Below are positions 26,754 through 34,835 of a DNA stretch of 64,000 nt, piece by piece (within the stretch, counting starts at the first letter, position 1; the number at the start of each line of letters is the position of its first letter). This DNA comes from Planctomycetota bacterium (GTDB taxonomy: Bacteria; Planctomycetota; Phycisphaerae; Tepidisphaerales; Tepidisphaeraceae). The notes beneath the pieces are model-generated. The model did no database searches. It worked only from the letters and a program-made list of their open reading frames with translations, and was not told where the DNA came from. The position numbers were made by a program, and so were the translations under genes. The DNA is taken from contig JBCDCH010000008.1 of assembly GCA_039182125.1 (NCBI GenBank), positions 17,529 through 81,528 of the forward strand, written 5' to 3'.

Positions 26754-29700
26754 ATGACCCACGCCGACCCAACACTTCCGCCGAAGGGTAACGATGCCGA
26801 CGAGTCGGCACGCCTCGACGCCGTGAATGCGCTGGCGTTTGAGCACGGCAGACTCCCCGTCTTTGACGATCTGGCGGCGCTCGCCGCGCAGGTGACCGAC
26901 TCGCCCATGGCCCTTGTCTCGATGGCAACCCGGGAGGTGTTGGAGGTCAAGGGCGCGTTCGGCTGCGACATCGAAAGAATTCCGCGGTCCGACGCGCTAT
27001 GCAACCTCGTGGTGATGCGGTCGGACTTTTTGGAGATCGCCGATTGTCTCGCGGATTCTCACACGGCCGATAATCGGTTCGTCGCGGTTGACGACGGGCT
27101 GAGACGCTACGCGGGTATCCAGTTGCGGAGCGATGGCGAAACGGTGGGCGTTCTGTGTGTTTGTGGCAACGCGCCAGGCTCGTTGACCGCCGACCAACGC
27201 ACCGCTTTCGAACGGGTCGCGCGTGTCGCGGAGCAGGCGTTGCAAAGCCACCGCCGGAATGTGACGCGTGCCCGTTCCAAGGCCGCGCAGTTCGACGTGC
27301 TGGATCTGCGTGGGATTGGCGTGGCCGTGACCGACACACAGGGCGTCTTACTCGACGCCAACGATGCGCTGTGCCAGTTCCTCGGCCGCACCCGTGCCGA
27401 TGCGATCGGACGTTGCGTGCATGACTTCGCTCACCCCGACGACCCGACCGGGAGCATCGAGACGGTCGGCGCATGGCTCGCCGGTGATGAGCCGACGTTG
27501 CAGTGTGAGAAGCGGTATCTTCGGCCCGACGGTGAATCGGCATGGGGGTGCGTAACGGCGGTGAAGTCGATCGACGCCGACGGCAACCCCTTCACCGTGG
27601 CGGCGGTTCAGGACATCACCCCTTCGGTCACGGCCGAGGCCGACCTGGCCGACCGTGAGCGTCGGCTCAACGACGCACAGGGCCGGCTCGACCGCTTCGC
27701 CATCGCCGGCAGCGCCGGCTTCTGGGAAACCATCGAACCCGACGGCATCGTGTACCTCAGCCCACGGCTCAAGGGCTTGCTCGGCTACACGGATCCCGGC
27801 CAGATGGAGGACAGCCGCGAGGCGTTCTTCGCGCTGATGCACCCCGACGACGTGCCGGGTGTCACCGTCGCGTACCACCGCATGCGTGATCTGGGCGAAC
27901 CGTTCCGCGTTCGCTACCGATTGCGTCATCGCAACGGCACCTTCCGCTGGTTCGCCGCCCGTGGGGAGCGGTTCGAGCACGATGGCCGGATTCACTGCAG
28001 CGGCTCGATCCACGACATCAACGACGCGCACAAACTCGAAGAACGCAGGGACGTGCTGCTCCGCGAGCTCGAAGTCGAGCGTCGCCGGCTCGAAGAGATC
28101 ATCGAGATCAACCCGAACCTGCTGTTCTGGAAAGACCGCGCCGGCGTCTACCAGGGCTGCAACGACGCGACCGCACGCATGTTCGGGATACCCAAAGACC
28201 AACTCCAGGGCATGACCGACGCGGACCTGCCGTTCGCACCCGAGCAGGTCGAGGCGTTTCGTCGGGATGACGAGCACGTCATCCGCACCGGCGTGCCGAT
28301 GCGGGCCAAGGAGGAGGACGTGTCCGGCCCAGGCGGAAGCCAGCGCGTTTTCTCGACAACCAAGATCCCGATGCGTGACGCCGACGGAAACGTCATCGGC
28401 GTGCTGGGGATCGCCGAGGATGTTACCGAGCGAAAGCAGGCCGAGCTGGACATGATCCTGTTCAACCAGAAGCTCGTGCAGGCCACCGGCGAGCTTGAGG
28501 CCAAGGGTGTCGAACTGAAAGCCGCCCGGGATCGCGCCGACGCCGCGACGGCCGCCGCTCAACTGGCCAACCAGGCCAAGAGCGACTTCCTCGCCAACAT
28601 GAGCCACGAGATCCGCACGCCGATGTCGGCGATCCTCGGGTACGCGGACCTGCTGCGCGACGAGTCGATCCTGCCCGACGATCGCAACGCCCACATCGCC
28701 ACCATCCGTCGTAATGGGGAGCATCTGATGTCGATCATCAACGAGATCCTCGACCTCTCGAAGATCGAAGCGGGCCGAATGGACGTGGAGCAACTGGAGA
28801 TCGAACTACCCACGCTGCTCGCCGATGTTGCCGATCTGCTCAAGGTTCGTGCGGCCGAGAAGGGCATCGAGCTCGTGCTGCGGTCCGAGGGACCGGTACC
28901 GACGCAGATCGTGAGCGATCCCGTGCGGCTTCGGCAGATTCTGCTCAACCTCGCCGGCAACGCACTGAAGTTCACCGAGCAGGGCAAGGTCGAGATCGCC
29001 TGCGAACTGATGCCGCCCGACGCGGCAGGCAAGCGAATGCTTCGCGTGTTCATCAGTGATACCGGCATCGGCATTCATCCCGACGCACTCGGTCGCCTCT
29101 TCGAGAGTTTTGAGCAGGCCGACTCGAGCACCACCCGACGCTTTGGCGGGACCGGTCTCGGGCTCTCGATCAGCCGGCAACTGGCGGAGCTGCTCGGCGG
29201 GTCGATCGTTTGCAGTTCCACTGCCGGCAAAGGGACGACGTTCCGGGTCATCATCGATCCCGGGCCTGTCGATCTGGATGTTTGCCGGCCGATCGACTCG
29301 TTGATCATTTCGGGCAGCGCCACCGCTGCCGTCGCGGATCGGCCGAGCGTGCCGAGCCTTTCGGGCCGTGTGCTTTTGGCCGAAGACGGGGCGGACAATC
29401 GGCAGTTGCTCGCTCACCACCTCGAAGCGGCCGGCCTGGATGTGACCTACGTGGAAAACGGCCGCGATGCGATCGAGGCGATTGCTCAGGCGGAGAAGAC
29501 CGGGCGTCCGTTCGATTGCCTGCTGCTGGACATGCAAATGCCGGTCATGGACGGCTACACCGCCGCTCGCCAGTTGCGGGCCAAGGGTTACCAGCGCCCG
29601 ATCGCCGCACTCACCGCCAACGCGATGAGCGGCGATCGCGAGCGATGCATCGCGGCAGGGTGCGACACCTACTTTGCCAAGCCCGTGCGTCCTGCGGAAC

Positions 29701-30089
29701 TTTACGAGTTCATCGAGTCGGCGATCGACACCGGGACCGTGGCGACGCGCAAGCTCCACAGCAGCTTCGTCGACGACCCGATGATGGTTGAACTGGTGGG
29801 GGCGTTCGTGGCTGATCTGCCCGAGCACGTCGTCACGCTCACCCGCGAGCTTGATCGTCTGCCCGACGCGGACGCGCTGCGGCAGATCAAACGCACGGCC
29901 CACCAACTCAAAGGTGCCGGCGGAGGCTACGGGTTTGACGCGATCACCCGTGAGGCGACCGTCCTCGAAAACGCGGTGACTGCCACGGCGTCACCGGACG
30001 CGGTGCGCAAGGCCTGCCATCAGTTCATAGAACTTTTGCGTCGCGTGTCCGGCTACGACCCGGCTGCCGAAGTTCGGGCTGCCGCTTGA
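26754..30089 (+). CDS. Hybrid sensor histidine kinase (GAF-PAS-PAS-PAS-HisKA-HATPase-REC-HPt)
   Basis: An 1111-residue phosphorelay protein without membrane segments. Layout: GAF-like domain (about 15-160); three PAS domains (about 182-300, 319-430, 448-560); a coiled linker; HisKA with NMSHEIRTPMSAIL (phosphoacceptor His618); HATPase with N, G1 and G2 boxes (NLAGNALKF about 727, DTGIGIHP about 768, GGTGLGLS about 798); receiver with Asp926 in LLLDMQMPVMDGY and the conserved Lys in FAKPVRP; HPt domain with His1050 in AHQLKGAGG. All phosphorelay residues are present, so it should autophosphorylate and relay. The ATG at 26754 is preferred over the TTG at 26718. Signal and partner are unknown. 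Its stop abuts the purF stop (TGATCA). Confidence 0.93.
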   Translation: MTHADPTLPPKGNDADESARLDAVNALAFEHGRLPVFDDLAALAAQVTDSPMALVSMATREVLEVKGAFGCDIERIPRSDALCNLVVMRSDFLEIADCLADSHTADNRFVAVDDGLRRYAGIQLRSDGETVGVLCVCGNAPGSLTADQRTAFERVARVAEQALQSHRRNVTRARSKAAQFDVLDLRGIGVAVTDTQGVLLDANDALCQFLGRTRADAIGRCVHDFAHPDDPTGSIETVGAWLAGDEPTLQCEKRYLRPDGESAWGCVTAVKSIDADGNPFTVAAVQDITPSVTAEADLADRERRLNDAQGRLDRFAIAGSAGFWETIEPDGIVYLSPRLKGLLGYTDPGQMEDSREAFFALMHPDDVPGVTVAYHRMRDLGEPFRVRYRLRHRNGTFRWFAARGERFEHDGRIHCSGSIHDINDAHKLEERRDVLLRELEVERRRLEEIIEINPNLLFWKDRAGVYQGCNDATARMFGIPKDQLQGMTDADLPFAPEQVEAFRRDDEHVIRTGVPMRAKEEDVSGPGGSQRVFSTTKIPMRDADGNVIGVLGIAEDVTERKQAELDMILFNQKLVQATGELEAKGVELKAARDRADAATAAAQLANQAKSDFLANMSHEIRTPMSAILGYADLLRDESILPDDRNAHIATIRRNGEHLMSIINEILDLSKIEAGRMDVEQLEIELPTLLADVADLLKVRAAEKGIELVLRSEGPVPTQIVSDPVRLRQILLNLAGNALKFTEQGKVEIACELMPPDAAGKRMLRVFISDTGIGIHPDALGRLFESFEQADSSTTRRFGGTGLGLSISRQLAELLGGSIVCSSTAGKGTTFRVIIDPGPVDLDVCRPIDSLIISGSATAAVADRPSVPSLSGRVLLAEDGADNRQLLAHHLEAAGLDVTYVENGRDAIEAIAQAEKTGRPFDCLLLDMQMPVMDGYTAARQLRAKGYQRPIAALTANAMSGDRERCIAAGCDTYFAKPVRPAELYEFIESAIDTGTVATRKLHSSFVDDPMMVELVGAFVADLPEHVVTLTRELDRLPDADALRQIKRTAHQLKGAGGGYGFDAITREATVLENAVTATASPDAVRKACHQFIELLRRVSGYDPAAEVRAAA

Positions 30090-31553
30090 TCATTTGAACA
30101 TTCGGAGCTGGTCGCGCTCGAAGTTGAACTTGGCCGTCGCCTCGTCGATGGGCACTTTGTACTCGCCGGTCCAGCAGGCGGTGCAGGCATGGTCAGACTC
30201 GACCTTGCTGCACGCGACCGTGCCTTCGAGCGAGAGGTAGGCGAGACTGTCCACTTCGAGAAAGTTCTGAATCTGCTCGACACTTCGGCCGTCGGCGATG
30301 AGCTCTTTCTTGGTGGCGAAGTCGATGCCGTAGAAACACGGATGCCGGATCGGCGGGCAGCTGATGCGTAGGTGGATTTCCTTTGCACCGGCGCGGCGCA
30401 GGGCGCGCATCTTCGAGCGTGTCGTGGTGCCGCGGACGATACTGTCGTCGACGACTATGACGCGTTTGCCGCGGACGAGTTCCTCGATGACGTTGAGCTT
30501 GAGCGCCACGGCGGCATCGCGGGCGACCTGATCGGGGAGGATGAACGTGCGGCCGACGAAGCGGTTGGGCACGATCCCTTCCTCGAACTCGATGCCGGAC
30601 TCTTTCGAGTAACCCAGTGCCGCGGATCGGCCGCTATCGGGCATGGGGATGACGATGTCGGCCTCGACGGCGCTCTCGCGTGCCAGCTGCCGACCCATCC
30701 GCTCGCGCACGACATGCACGTTCTGCCCAAAGACCCGGCTCGCCGGGTTGGCGAAGTACACATGCTCGAACACGCACTGCGCACGCTTCTCCGCCGGCTC
30801 GATGAAGCAGCGGCTGGACATGCCTTCGTCATTGAGGCAAACGATCTCGCCCGGTTCGACGTCGCGCACGAACGTGGCGTTGATTGCATCGAACGCGCAC
30901 GTCTCGCTCGCCACGACCCACTCGCCGCCGGGCAGTTTGCCGATGCTCAGCGGCCGAATGCCCCACGGATCACGCACGCATTCGATCCGGTCGGGAAACA
31001 GAAACAGCAGTGCATACGCGCCTTGAAGGTGTTTGAGCACGTGCGGCAACGGGTCGGCCTTGCTGGCATGGCTCGGCTTGGCCAGCAGGTGGACGATGAT
31101 TTCGGTGTCGGTGGTCGACTGAAAAATGTGGCCGTGCTCTTCGTACTGACGGCGGAGGACTTCACCGTTGACGAGGTTGCCGTTGTGGGCCAGTGCCACG
31201 GGGCCGAGGTGGTAACGTTGGAGGATGGGCTGGGCGTTGCAGACTTCGGAGCTGCCGGTGGTGGAGTAGCGGACGTGGCCGATGGCGGCGTGGCCGGCGA
31301 GTTCTTCTTCGAAAAGTCGGCCGTTCTTGAAGACTTGGGACACCAGTCCCATGCCCGCGTGGCCGTTGAGCTCGCCGTCACGCTTGCGCACGGCGATGCC
31401 GGCCGACTCCTGCCCGCGATGTTGCTGCGCGAACAGGCCCTGGTACGTCACCCGGCTCGCCTGCTCGGTTCCCCAAATCCCGAACAGCCCGCACTTCTCT
31501 TTCTTCTCGACGGTGTCGATGTTCTGGTCGTAGATCGGCAGCGAGGTACTCAC
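30090..31553 (-). CDS. purF: Amidophosphoribosyltransferase
   Basis: A 487-residue enzyme of the first step of purine synthesis (PRPP plus glutamine to phosphoribosylamine). The N-terminal nucleophile domain begins at Cys21 in CGLFGIWG after a 20-residue propeptide (GTG start at 31553; a second GTG is at 31562). RYSTTGSS and HNGNLVN belong to the glutaminase. The PRPP motif is VIVVDDSIVRGTTT. ACSKVESDHACTACWTGEY near the end, with other cysteines, matches the Fe-S cluster form known from Bacillus. A frame running further upstream by about 120 codons is spurious and overlaps the divergent serpin gene. Confidence 0.94.
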   Translation of the reverse strand: MSTSLPIYDQNIDTVEKKEKCGLFGIWGTEQASRVTYQGLFAQQHRGQESAGIAVRKRDGELNGHAGMGLVSQVFKNGRLFEEELAGHAAIGHVRYSTTGSSEVCNAQPILQRYHLGPVALAHNGNLVNGEVLRRQYEEHGHIFQSTTDTEIIVHLLAKPSHASKADPLPHVLKHLQGAYALLFLFPDRIECVRDPWGIRPLSIGKLPGGEWVVASETCAFDAINATFVRDVEPGEIVCLNDEGMSSRCFIEPAEKRAQCVFEHVYFANPASRVFGQNVHVVRERMGRQLARESAVEADIVIPMPDSGRSAALGYSKESGIEFEEGIVPNRFVGRTFILPDQVARDAAVALKLNVIEELVRGKRVIVVDDSIVRGTTTRSKMRALRRAGAKEIHLRISCPPIRHPCFYGIDFATKKELIADGRSVEQIQNFLEVDSLAYLSLEGTVACSKVESDHACTACWTGEYKVPIDEATAKFNFERDQLRMFK

Positions 31554-31613
31554 GATGTTCACTGTAGCCGCGCGGGAATCATCGACCTTGACAGACTCGT
31601 TATGCTGCCAGGC

Positions 31614-32831
31614 ATGAAACACTTGATGCTGCTGGCAATCCCGATGGTGTGGATTCTTGTCGGTTGTGATGACGGTGAGCCGCAGCCGCCGATCGAGCCG
31701 GCTGAGCCGGTCGAGCCCCCGCAGGCTGAGGTGGAACCAGTCTCCCTCGATGCCGCGACCGCGGCGACCAATGCCTTCGCGCTGGACTTGCTGCGAACGG
31801 TGGAGGGCGACGACTTGCACCTCTCGCCCGTGAGCATCGCGGCGGCATTCAGCATGGTTGCCTACGGCGCACGTGGGGAGACCCATGCCGAGATGCTCCG
31901 AACCCTGCACCTGGACGAGGTCCCCGGGAACACGGCTGGCGGTTTCGCAAAGCTGACTCGATCATCCGACGGTTTCAAGCTCAGTGTGATCAACGCCGTC
32001 TGGGCCGCTGAAGATCTTCAGATTGAGTCGGATTATGAGGTAAATCTGCAGTTGAACTTCGGTGTGGGCGTCATCCCATTGGACTTCACCGATCCTGAAG
32101 CGGCTGCAGAACGGATCAACAGCTGGGTCGAGCAAACCACCGCCGAACGCATCACGGACCTGGTTAGTCCCGACAGCATCGACCCGGACGCGACCCGGCT
32201 CATGCTGACCAGCGCAGTGTACTTCAATGCCGATTGGCAACAGCCGTTTGAGAAGGAATCGACCTTCGACCGCCCGTTCGCCACGCCCGGTGGTGCGGTA
32301 GACGTCCCGAGGATGCACCAAACCGCGCGATTCGGTTACGCCAAGCTCGACGCTGCCGCTGCATTGCGGATGCCGTACGAGGGCGACGCGACCATGGTCG
32401 TGCTGCTGCCCGACGAGGGCGAATCACTCGACGCCATAATCGATCAGCTTGATGTATCCAAACTCGACGCGGCACTGGTCGATCAGCAAGTCCGTGTGGG
32501 CATTCCCAAGTTCCAGACCCGGTTCAACACGTCGCTGATCGAGACGATGAAGTCGCTCGGAATGACGCTGCCATTCGCCGAGGGGGCCGATTTTGGAGGG
32601 ATCACCACGACCGAGACGTTGCGCGTCGGCACGGCGGTTCACGAGATGTACATCCGGGTTGATGAAAAAGGCACCCAAGCCGCCGCAGCGACGGCGCTCG
32701 GCATGGAGGCAACCAGCATTCCGCCGATGGACATGGCCGAGTTCATCGTCGACCGCCCATTTGCGTACCTGATCCGCAGTGCGGACGGGGTCATCCTGTT
32801 CGCGGGGAAGGTGAGCGATCCGCGCAAATAA
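31614..32831 (+). CDS. Serpin-family lipoprotein
   Basis: A 405-residue protein with a lipoprotein signal (MKHLMLLAIPMVWILVGC, modified Cys18) and a Pro/Glu-rich spacer, then a full serpin fold: NAFALDLLRTVEGDDLHLSPVSI (start about 45; quoted as two parts, NAFALDLL and LHLSPVSI), AVYFNADWQQPF, and the hinge VDEKGTQAAAATALGM (about 350). The hinge has the small residues needed for strand insertion, so it should be an inhibitory serpin. Counting from the hinge places P1-P1' near Thr-Ser in EATSIPP. It is membrane-anchored in the periplasm or outside, probably protecting against a serine or cysteine protease. Divergent from purF by 60 bp. Confidence 0.9.
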   Translation: MKHLMLLAIPMVWILVGCDDGEPQPPIEPAEPVEPPQAEVEPVSLDAATAATNAFALDLLRTVEGDDLHLSPVSIAAAFSMVAYGARGETHAEMLRTLHLDEVPGNTAGGFAKLTRSSDGFKLSVINAVWAAEDLQIESDYEVNLQLNFGVGVIPLDFTDPEAAAERINSWVEQTTAERITDLVSPDSIDPDATRLMLTSAVYFNADWQQPFEKESTFDRPFATPGGAVDVPRMHQTARFGYAKLDAAAALRMPYEGDATMVVLLPDEGESLDAIIDQLDVSKLDAALVDQQVRVGIPKFQTRFNTSLIETMKSLGMTLPFAEGADFGGITTTETLRVGTAVHEMYIRVDEKGTQAAAATALGMEATSIPPMDMAEFIVDRPFAYLIRSADGVILFAGKVSDPRK

Positions 32832-32906
32832 AAGCCCACGGCTTCAGCCGTGGGTCTGCGGTAGATCGTGCATCGCGGCGGACCCACGCCTGAAGGCGTG
32901 GGCTTT
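32831..32906. repeat. Pair of REP-like palindromes between serpin and rplU
   Basis: Two copies face each other: AAAGCCCACGGCTTC... (32831-32856) and GACCCACGCCTGAAGG... (32881-32906), with a 24-bp spacer. Each folds into a hairpin and lies between convergent genes, where it may act as a bidirectional terminator. Confidence 0.85.
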
Positions 32907-32913
32907 GCCGGCA

Positions 32914-33222
32914 TCAGACACTGATGCCGGTGATCTTCACTTCGGTGTACTTCTGACGGTGGCCGGACTTGGTGTTGTCACCCTTGCGACGCTTCCACTT
33001 CTGGATGACGATCTTCTTGTCCTTGACCTGCCGGAGCACGTCGGCGGTCACGGACGCACCGGCAACGGCGGGGGATCCGACCTTCACATCATCGCCGCCG
33101 ACCAGCAGGACGCGGTCGAAGGTGATCGACTTTTCCTCGGCGTTGTAGGGGCGGTCGATGCGGACGATGTCGCCTTCGGAAACCTTGCGCTGCTTGCCGT
33201 TGTCGTCGATGATTGCGTACAT
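32914..33222 (-). CDS. rplU: Ribosomal protein bL21
   Basis: A 102-residue large-subunit protein that binds 23S rRNA. MYAIIDDNGKQRKVSEGD at the start, FDRVLLVGGDDVKVGSP in the middle and KWKRRKGDNTKSGHRQKYTEVKI near the end are typical for bL21 (the last quoted in two parts elsewhere as KRRKGDNTKSGHRQ). The frame runs upstream without support; the ATG at 33222 follows AGAGG and fits the family length. Usually rpmA (bL27) follows, but here the next feature is a repeat pair and the convergent serpin, so the normal rplU-rpmA linkage is broken. Confidence 0.93.
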   Translation of the reverse strand: MYAIIDDNGKQRKVSEGDIVRIDRPYNAEEKSITFDRVLLVGGDDVKVGSPAVAGASVTADVLRQVKDKKIVIQKWKRRKGDNTKSGHRQKYTEVKITGISV

Positions 33223-33319
33223 GATGATGCGGACCTCTGGGGGGACGGCCATCGTTGGAGCGGTGAATGACGCGGTCAAGCCGAAGGACGCTTGAAGTTG
33301 GGTCCGGCTACCGGTACCA

Positions 33320-33832
33320 ATGCACGGTAACCGGGCAGCACCTTTGAAATTCCGCCTCATTGACAGCATCGAATCGGTCAGCGACGACAAGTCGAAGCTT
33401 GTGGCGCGCAAGAACGTGAGCCTCGCCGAGGAGTACCTCGGCGACCATTTTCCGAGCTTTCCGGTGTTGCCGGGCGTGATGATGCTCGAAGCCCTGACCC
33501 AGGCGTCGGCGTGGCTGGTGCATCTGCGGAGCGACTTTGCCCACAGCATGGTGGTGCTCAAACGGGCCCGCAACGTCCGTTATGGCACGTTCGTCGCCCC
33601 CGGCGATACGCTCGACGTGACCGTCGAACTCAAGAAGGAAGCCGACGGCATAGCGACGTTCGACGCGGTCGGCACGGTCGCCGGTGAGCGGGCGTTGGCC
33701 GGCAAGCTGGACCTGTCGGCGTTCAACCTCGCCGACAAGCAGGCCGCCCCGGTTGAGGTCGATTCCCGTTTGGTCGCACATCACAAAGCCGCCTGGGCTA
33801 CGCTGACCGCGACCGGCCCTTTGAACCTGTAA
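33320..33832 (+). CDS. FabZ-like hotdog dehydratase
   Basis: A 170-residue single hotdog-fold protein related to 3-hydroxyacyl-ACP dehydratases. GDHFPSFPVLPGVMMLEALTQ carries the catalytic His (HFP) and the Glu in LEALTQ; YGTFVAPGDTL and the later strands fit the fold. It should dehydrate acyl chains on the ACP encoded 29 bp downstream. The start may be ATG 33320 or, by comparison with the family N-terminus (KFRLIDSI), a TTG at 33344; neither has a strong ribosome site. Together with the ACP and a second hotdog gene it forms a compact trio. Confidence 0.83.
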   Translation: MHGNRAAPLKFRLIDSIESVSDDKSKLVARKNVSLAEEYLGDHFPSFPVLPGVMMLEALTQASAWLVHLRSDFAHSMVVLKRARNVRYGTFVAPGDTLDVTVELKKEADGIATFDAVGTVAGERALAGKLDLSAFNLADKQAAPVEVDSRLVAHHKAAWATLTATGPLNL

Positions 33833-33861
33833 AAACAAACACCCACGAAAGACTGAACAAG

Positions 33862-34251
33862 ATGGATCGCAATGAAATTTTCGAGAAGGTGCAGGAAGTT
33901 CTCGTCGAAGCGCTCGGCGTCGACGATGACGAAGTGACGGCCGACGCCGTTATCCGCGACGACCTCGGGGCCGAGAGTATCGACTTCCTCGACATCCAGT
34001 TCCGCCTGGAAAAAGAGTTCGGCTTCAAGATCCCGCGGGGCGAGATGATGCCCGAGAACATCGCCCAGAACGAAGAGTACGTGAAGGACGGCAAGATGAC
34101 CGAAGCGGGCATCACCGAACTCAAGAGCCGCATGCCCCACGCCGACTTCAAAGACTTCGAGGCCGGCAGTGAGCTCGACGAGATGAGCAAGCTGTTCACC
34201 GTCGACGCGATCGTGAACTACGTCGAGCGGAAGTTGGGGGAGGGGGAGTAG
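33862..34251 (+). CDS. Acyl carrier protein, long form
   Basis: A 129-residue ACP. GAESIDFLDIQFRLE holds the serine that takes the phosphopantetheine arm (the usual DSL motif reads ESI). Standard ACPs have about 78 residues; here an insertion of roughly 35 residues (GEMMPENIAQNEEYVKDG... to SELDEM) lies between helices II and III. The protein is strongly acidic. It is flanked by two hotdog proteins and probably carries their substrate, perhaps for a special lipid rather than bulk fatty acid synthesis. The stop lies within a tandem-unit repeat. Confidence 0.88.
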   Translation: MDRNEIFEKVQEVLVEALGVDDDEVTADAVIRDDLGAESIDFLDIQFRLEKEFGFKIPRGEMMPENIAQNEEYVKDGKMTEAGITELKSRMPHADFKDFEAGSELDEMSKLFTVDAIVNYVERKLGEGE

Positions 34252-34342
34252 GTAAGTTTGTGAGTCGGTAAGTAGGTGAGAGCCTGCAGACCGAATCGCT
34301 CAACCTACTCACCCACTTACCAACTCACCCACTTCTCCCCCC
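34242..34342. repeat. Inverted repeat of short tandem units between ACP and hotdog genes
   Basis: The left arm holds GTAAGTTTGTGAGTCGGTAA and GTAGGTGAG; the right arm is the approximate complement (CTACTCACCCACTTACC, AACTCACCCACTTCTCC). Units of about 8 bp (GGTAAGTA/GGTGAGTC) recur within each arm. The element covers the ACP stop codon and runs to within 2 bp of the next start, leaving that gene with no ordinary ribosome site. Confidence 0.75.
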
Positions 34343-34343
34343 T

Positions 34344-34829
34344 ATGCGCTGGCTCTGGATCGACAAGTTCACGTCACTCGAACCGCGGACCTCCGCGGTC
34401 GCGGTCAAGAACGTCACCGCAGCCGAGGAGCACTTGCACGATCTCTATCCCGGCTTCCCGGTCTGTCCGCACTCGCTGATCGTCGAGGGCATGGCCCAGA
34501 CGGCCGGCATCCTCGTCGGGCATGCCAACGACTTCGCCCTGAAGGTGATCCTCGCCAAGGTCGGCAAGGCTGAGTTTCATCGCCTCACCGTCCCAGGTGA
34601 CACGCTGACGTTTTCGGCCAAGATCGACACGCTCAACGACACCGGCGCCGGCATCACCGGCAAAGTCACCAATCAGGACGGCCACGACGTCGCGGACATC
34701 CAACTGATGTTCAGCCACATCGACAACAACATGGGCGGTCGGTCGTTCCCCGAGCACAACTTCGTCTTCCACGACGATTTCAAGGACCTCGTTCGCGGCA
34801 TCACCGAGCGTGGTTCGGTGGAGCTCTGA
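34344..34829 (+). CDS. FabZ-like hotdog protein lacking the catalytic histidine
   Basis: A 161-residue hotdog-fold relative of FabZ. The active-site segment reads LHDLYPGFPVCPHSLIVEGM: compared with GHFPGHPxMPG, the catalytic His position is Leu, while the Glu (VEGMAQ) is retained. VPGDTLTF and GKVTNQDG belong to the fold. It may be a non-catalytic partner of the neighbouring FabZ-like protein, a thioesterase-like enzyme, or bind acyl-ACP. The start codon directly follows a pyrimidine-rich repeat arm with no ribosome-binding site, so translation may depend on coupling or leaderless initiation. Confidence 0.8.
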   Translation: MRWLWIDKFTSLEPRTSAVAVKNVTAAEEHLHDLYPGFPVCPHSLIVEGMAQTAGILVGHANDFALKVILAKVGKAEFHRLTVPGDTLTFSAKIDTLNDTGAGITGKVTNQDGHDVADIQLMFSHIDNNMGGRSFPEHNFVFHDDFKDLVRGITERGSVEL

Positions 34830-34835
34830 GCCCCC

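Noticed and set aside
30372..31613. Extension of the serpin frame upstream by about 400 codons
   Set aside because: It runs antisense to purF and has no family features; the lipoprotein signal at 31614 marks the real start.
31588..31616. TTGACA as a -35 box for the serpin gene
   Set aside because: A -10 box at normal distance would fall at or after the start codon.
31554..31910. N-terminal extension of purF by about 120 codons
   Set aside because: It overlaps the divergent serpin gene and would put the nucleophile cysteine far from the N-terminus.
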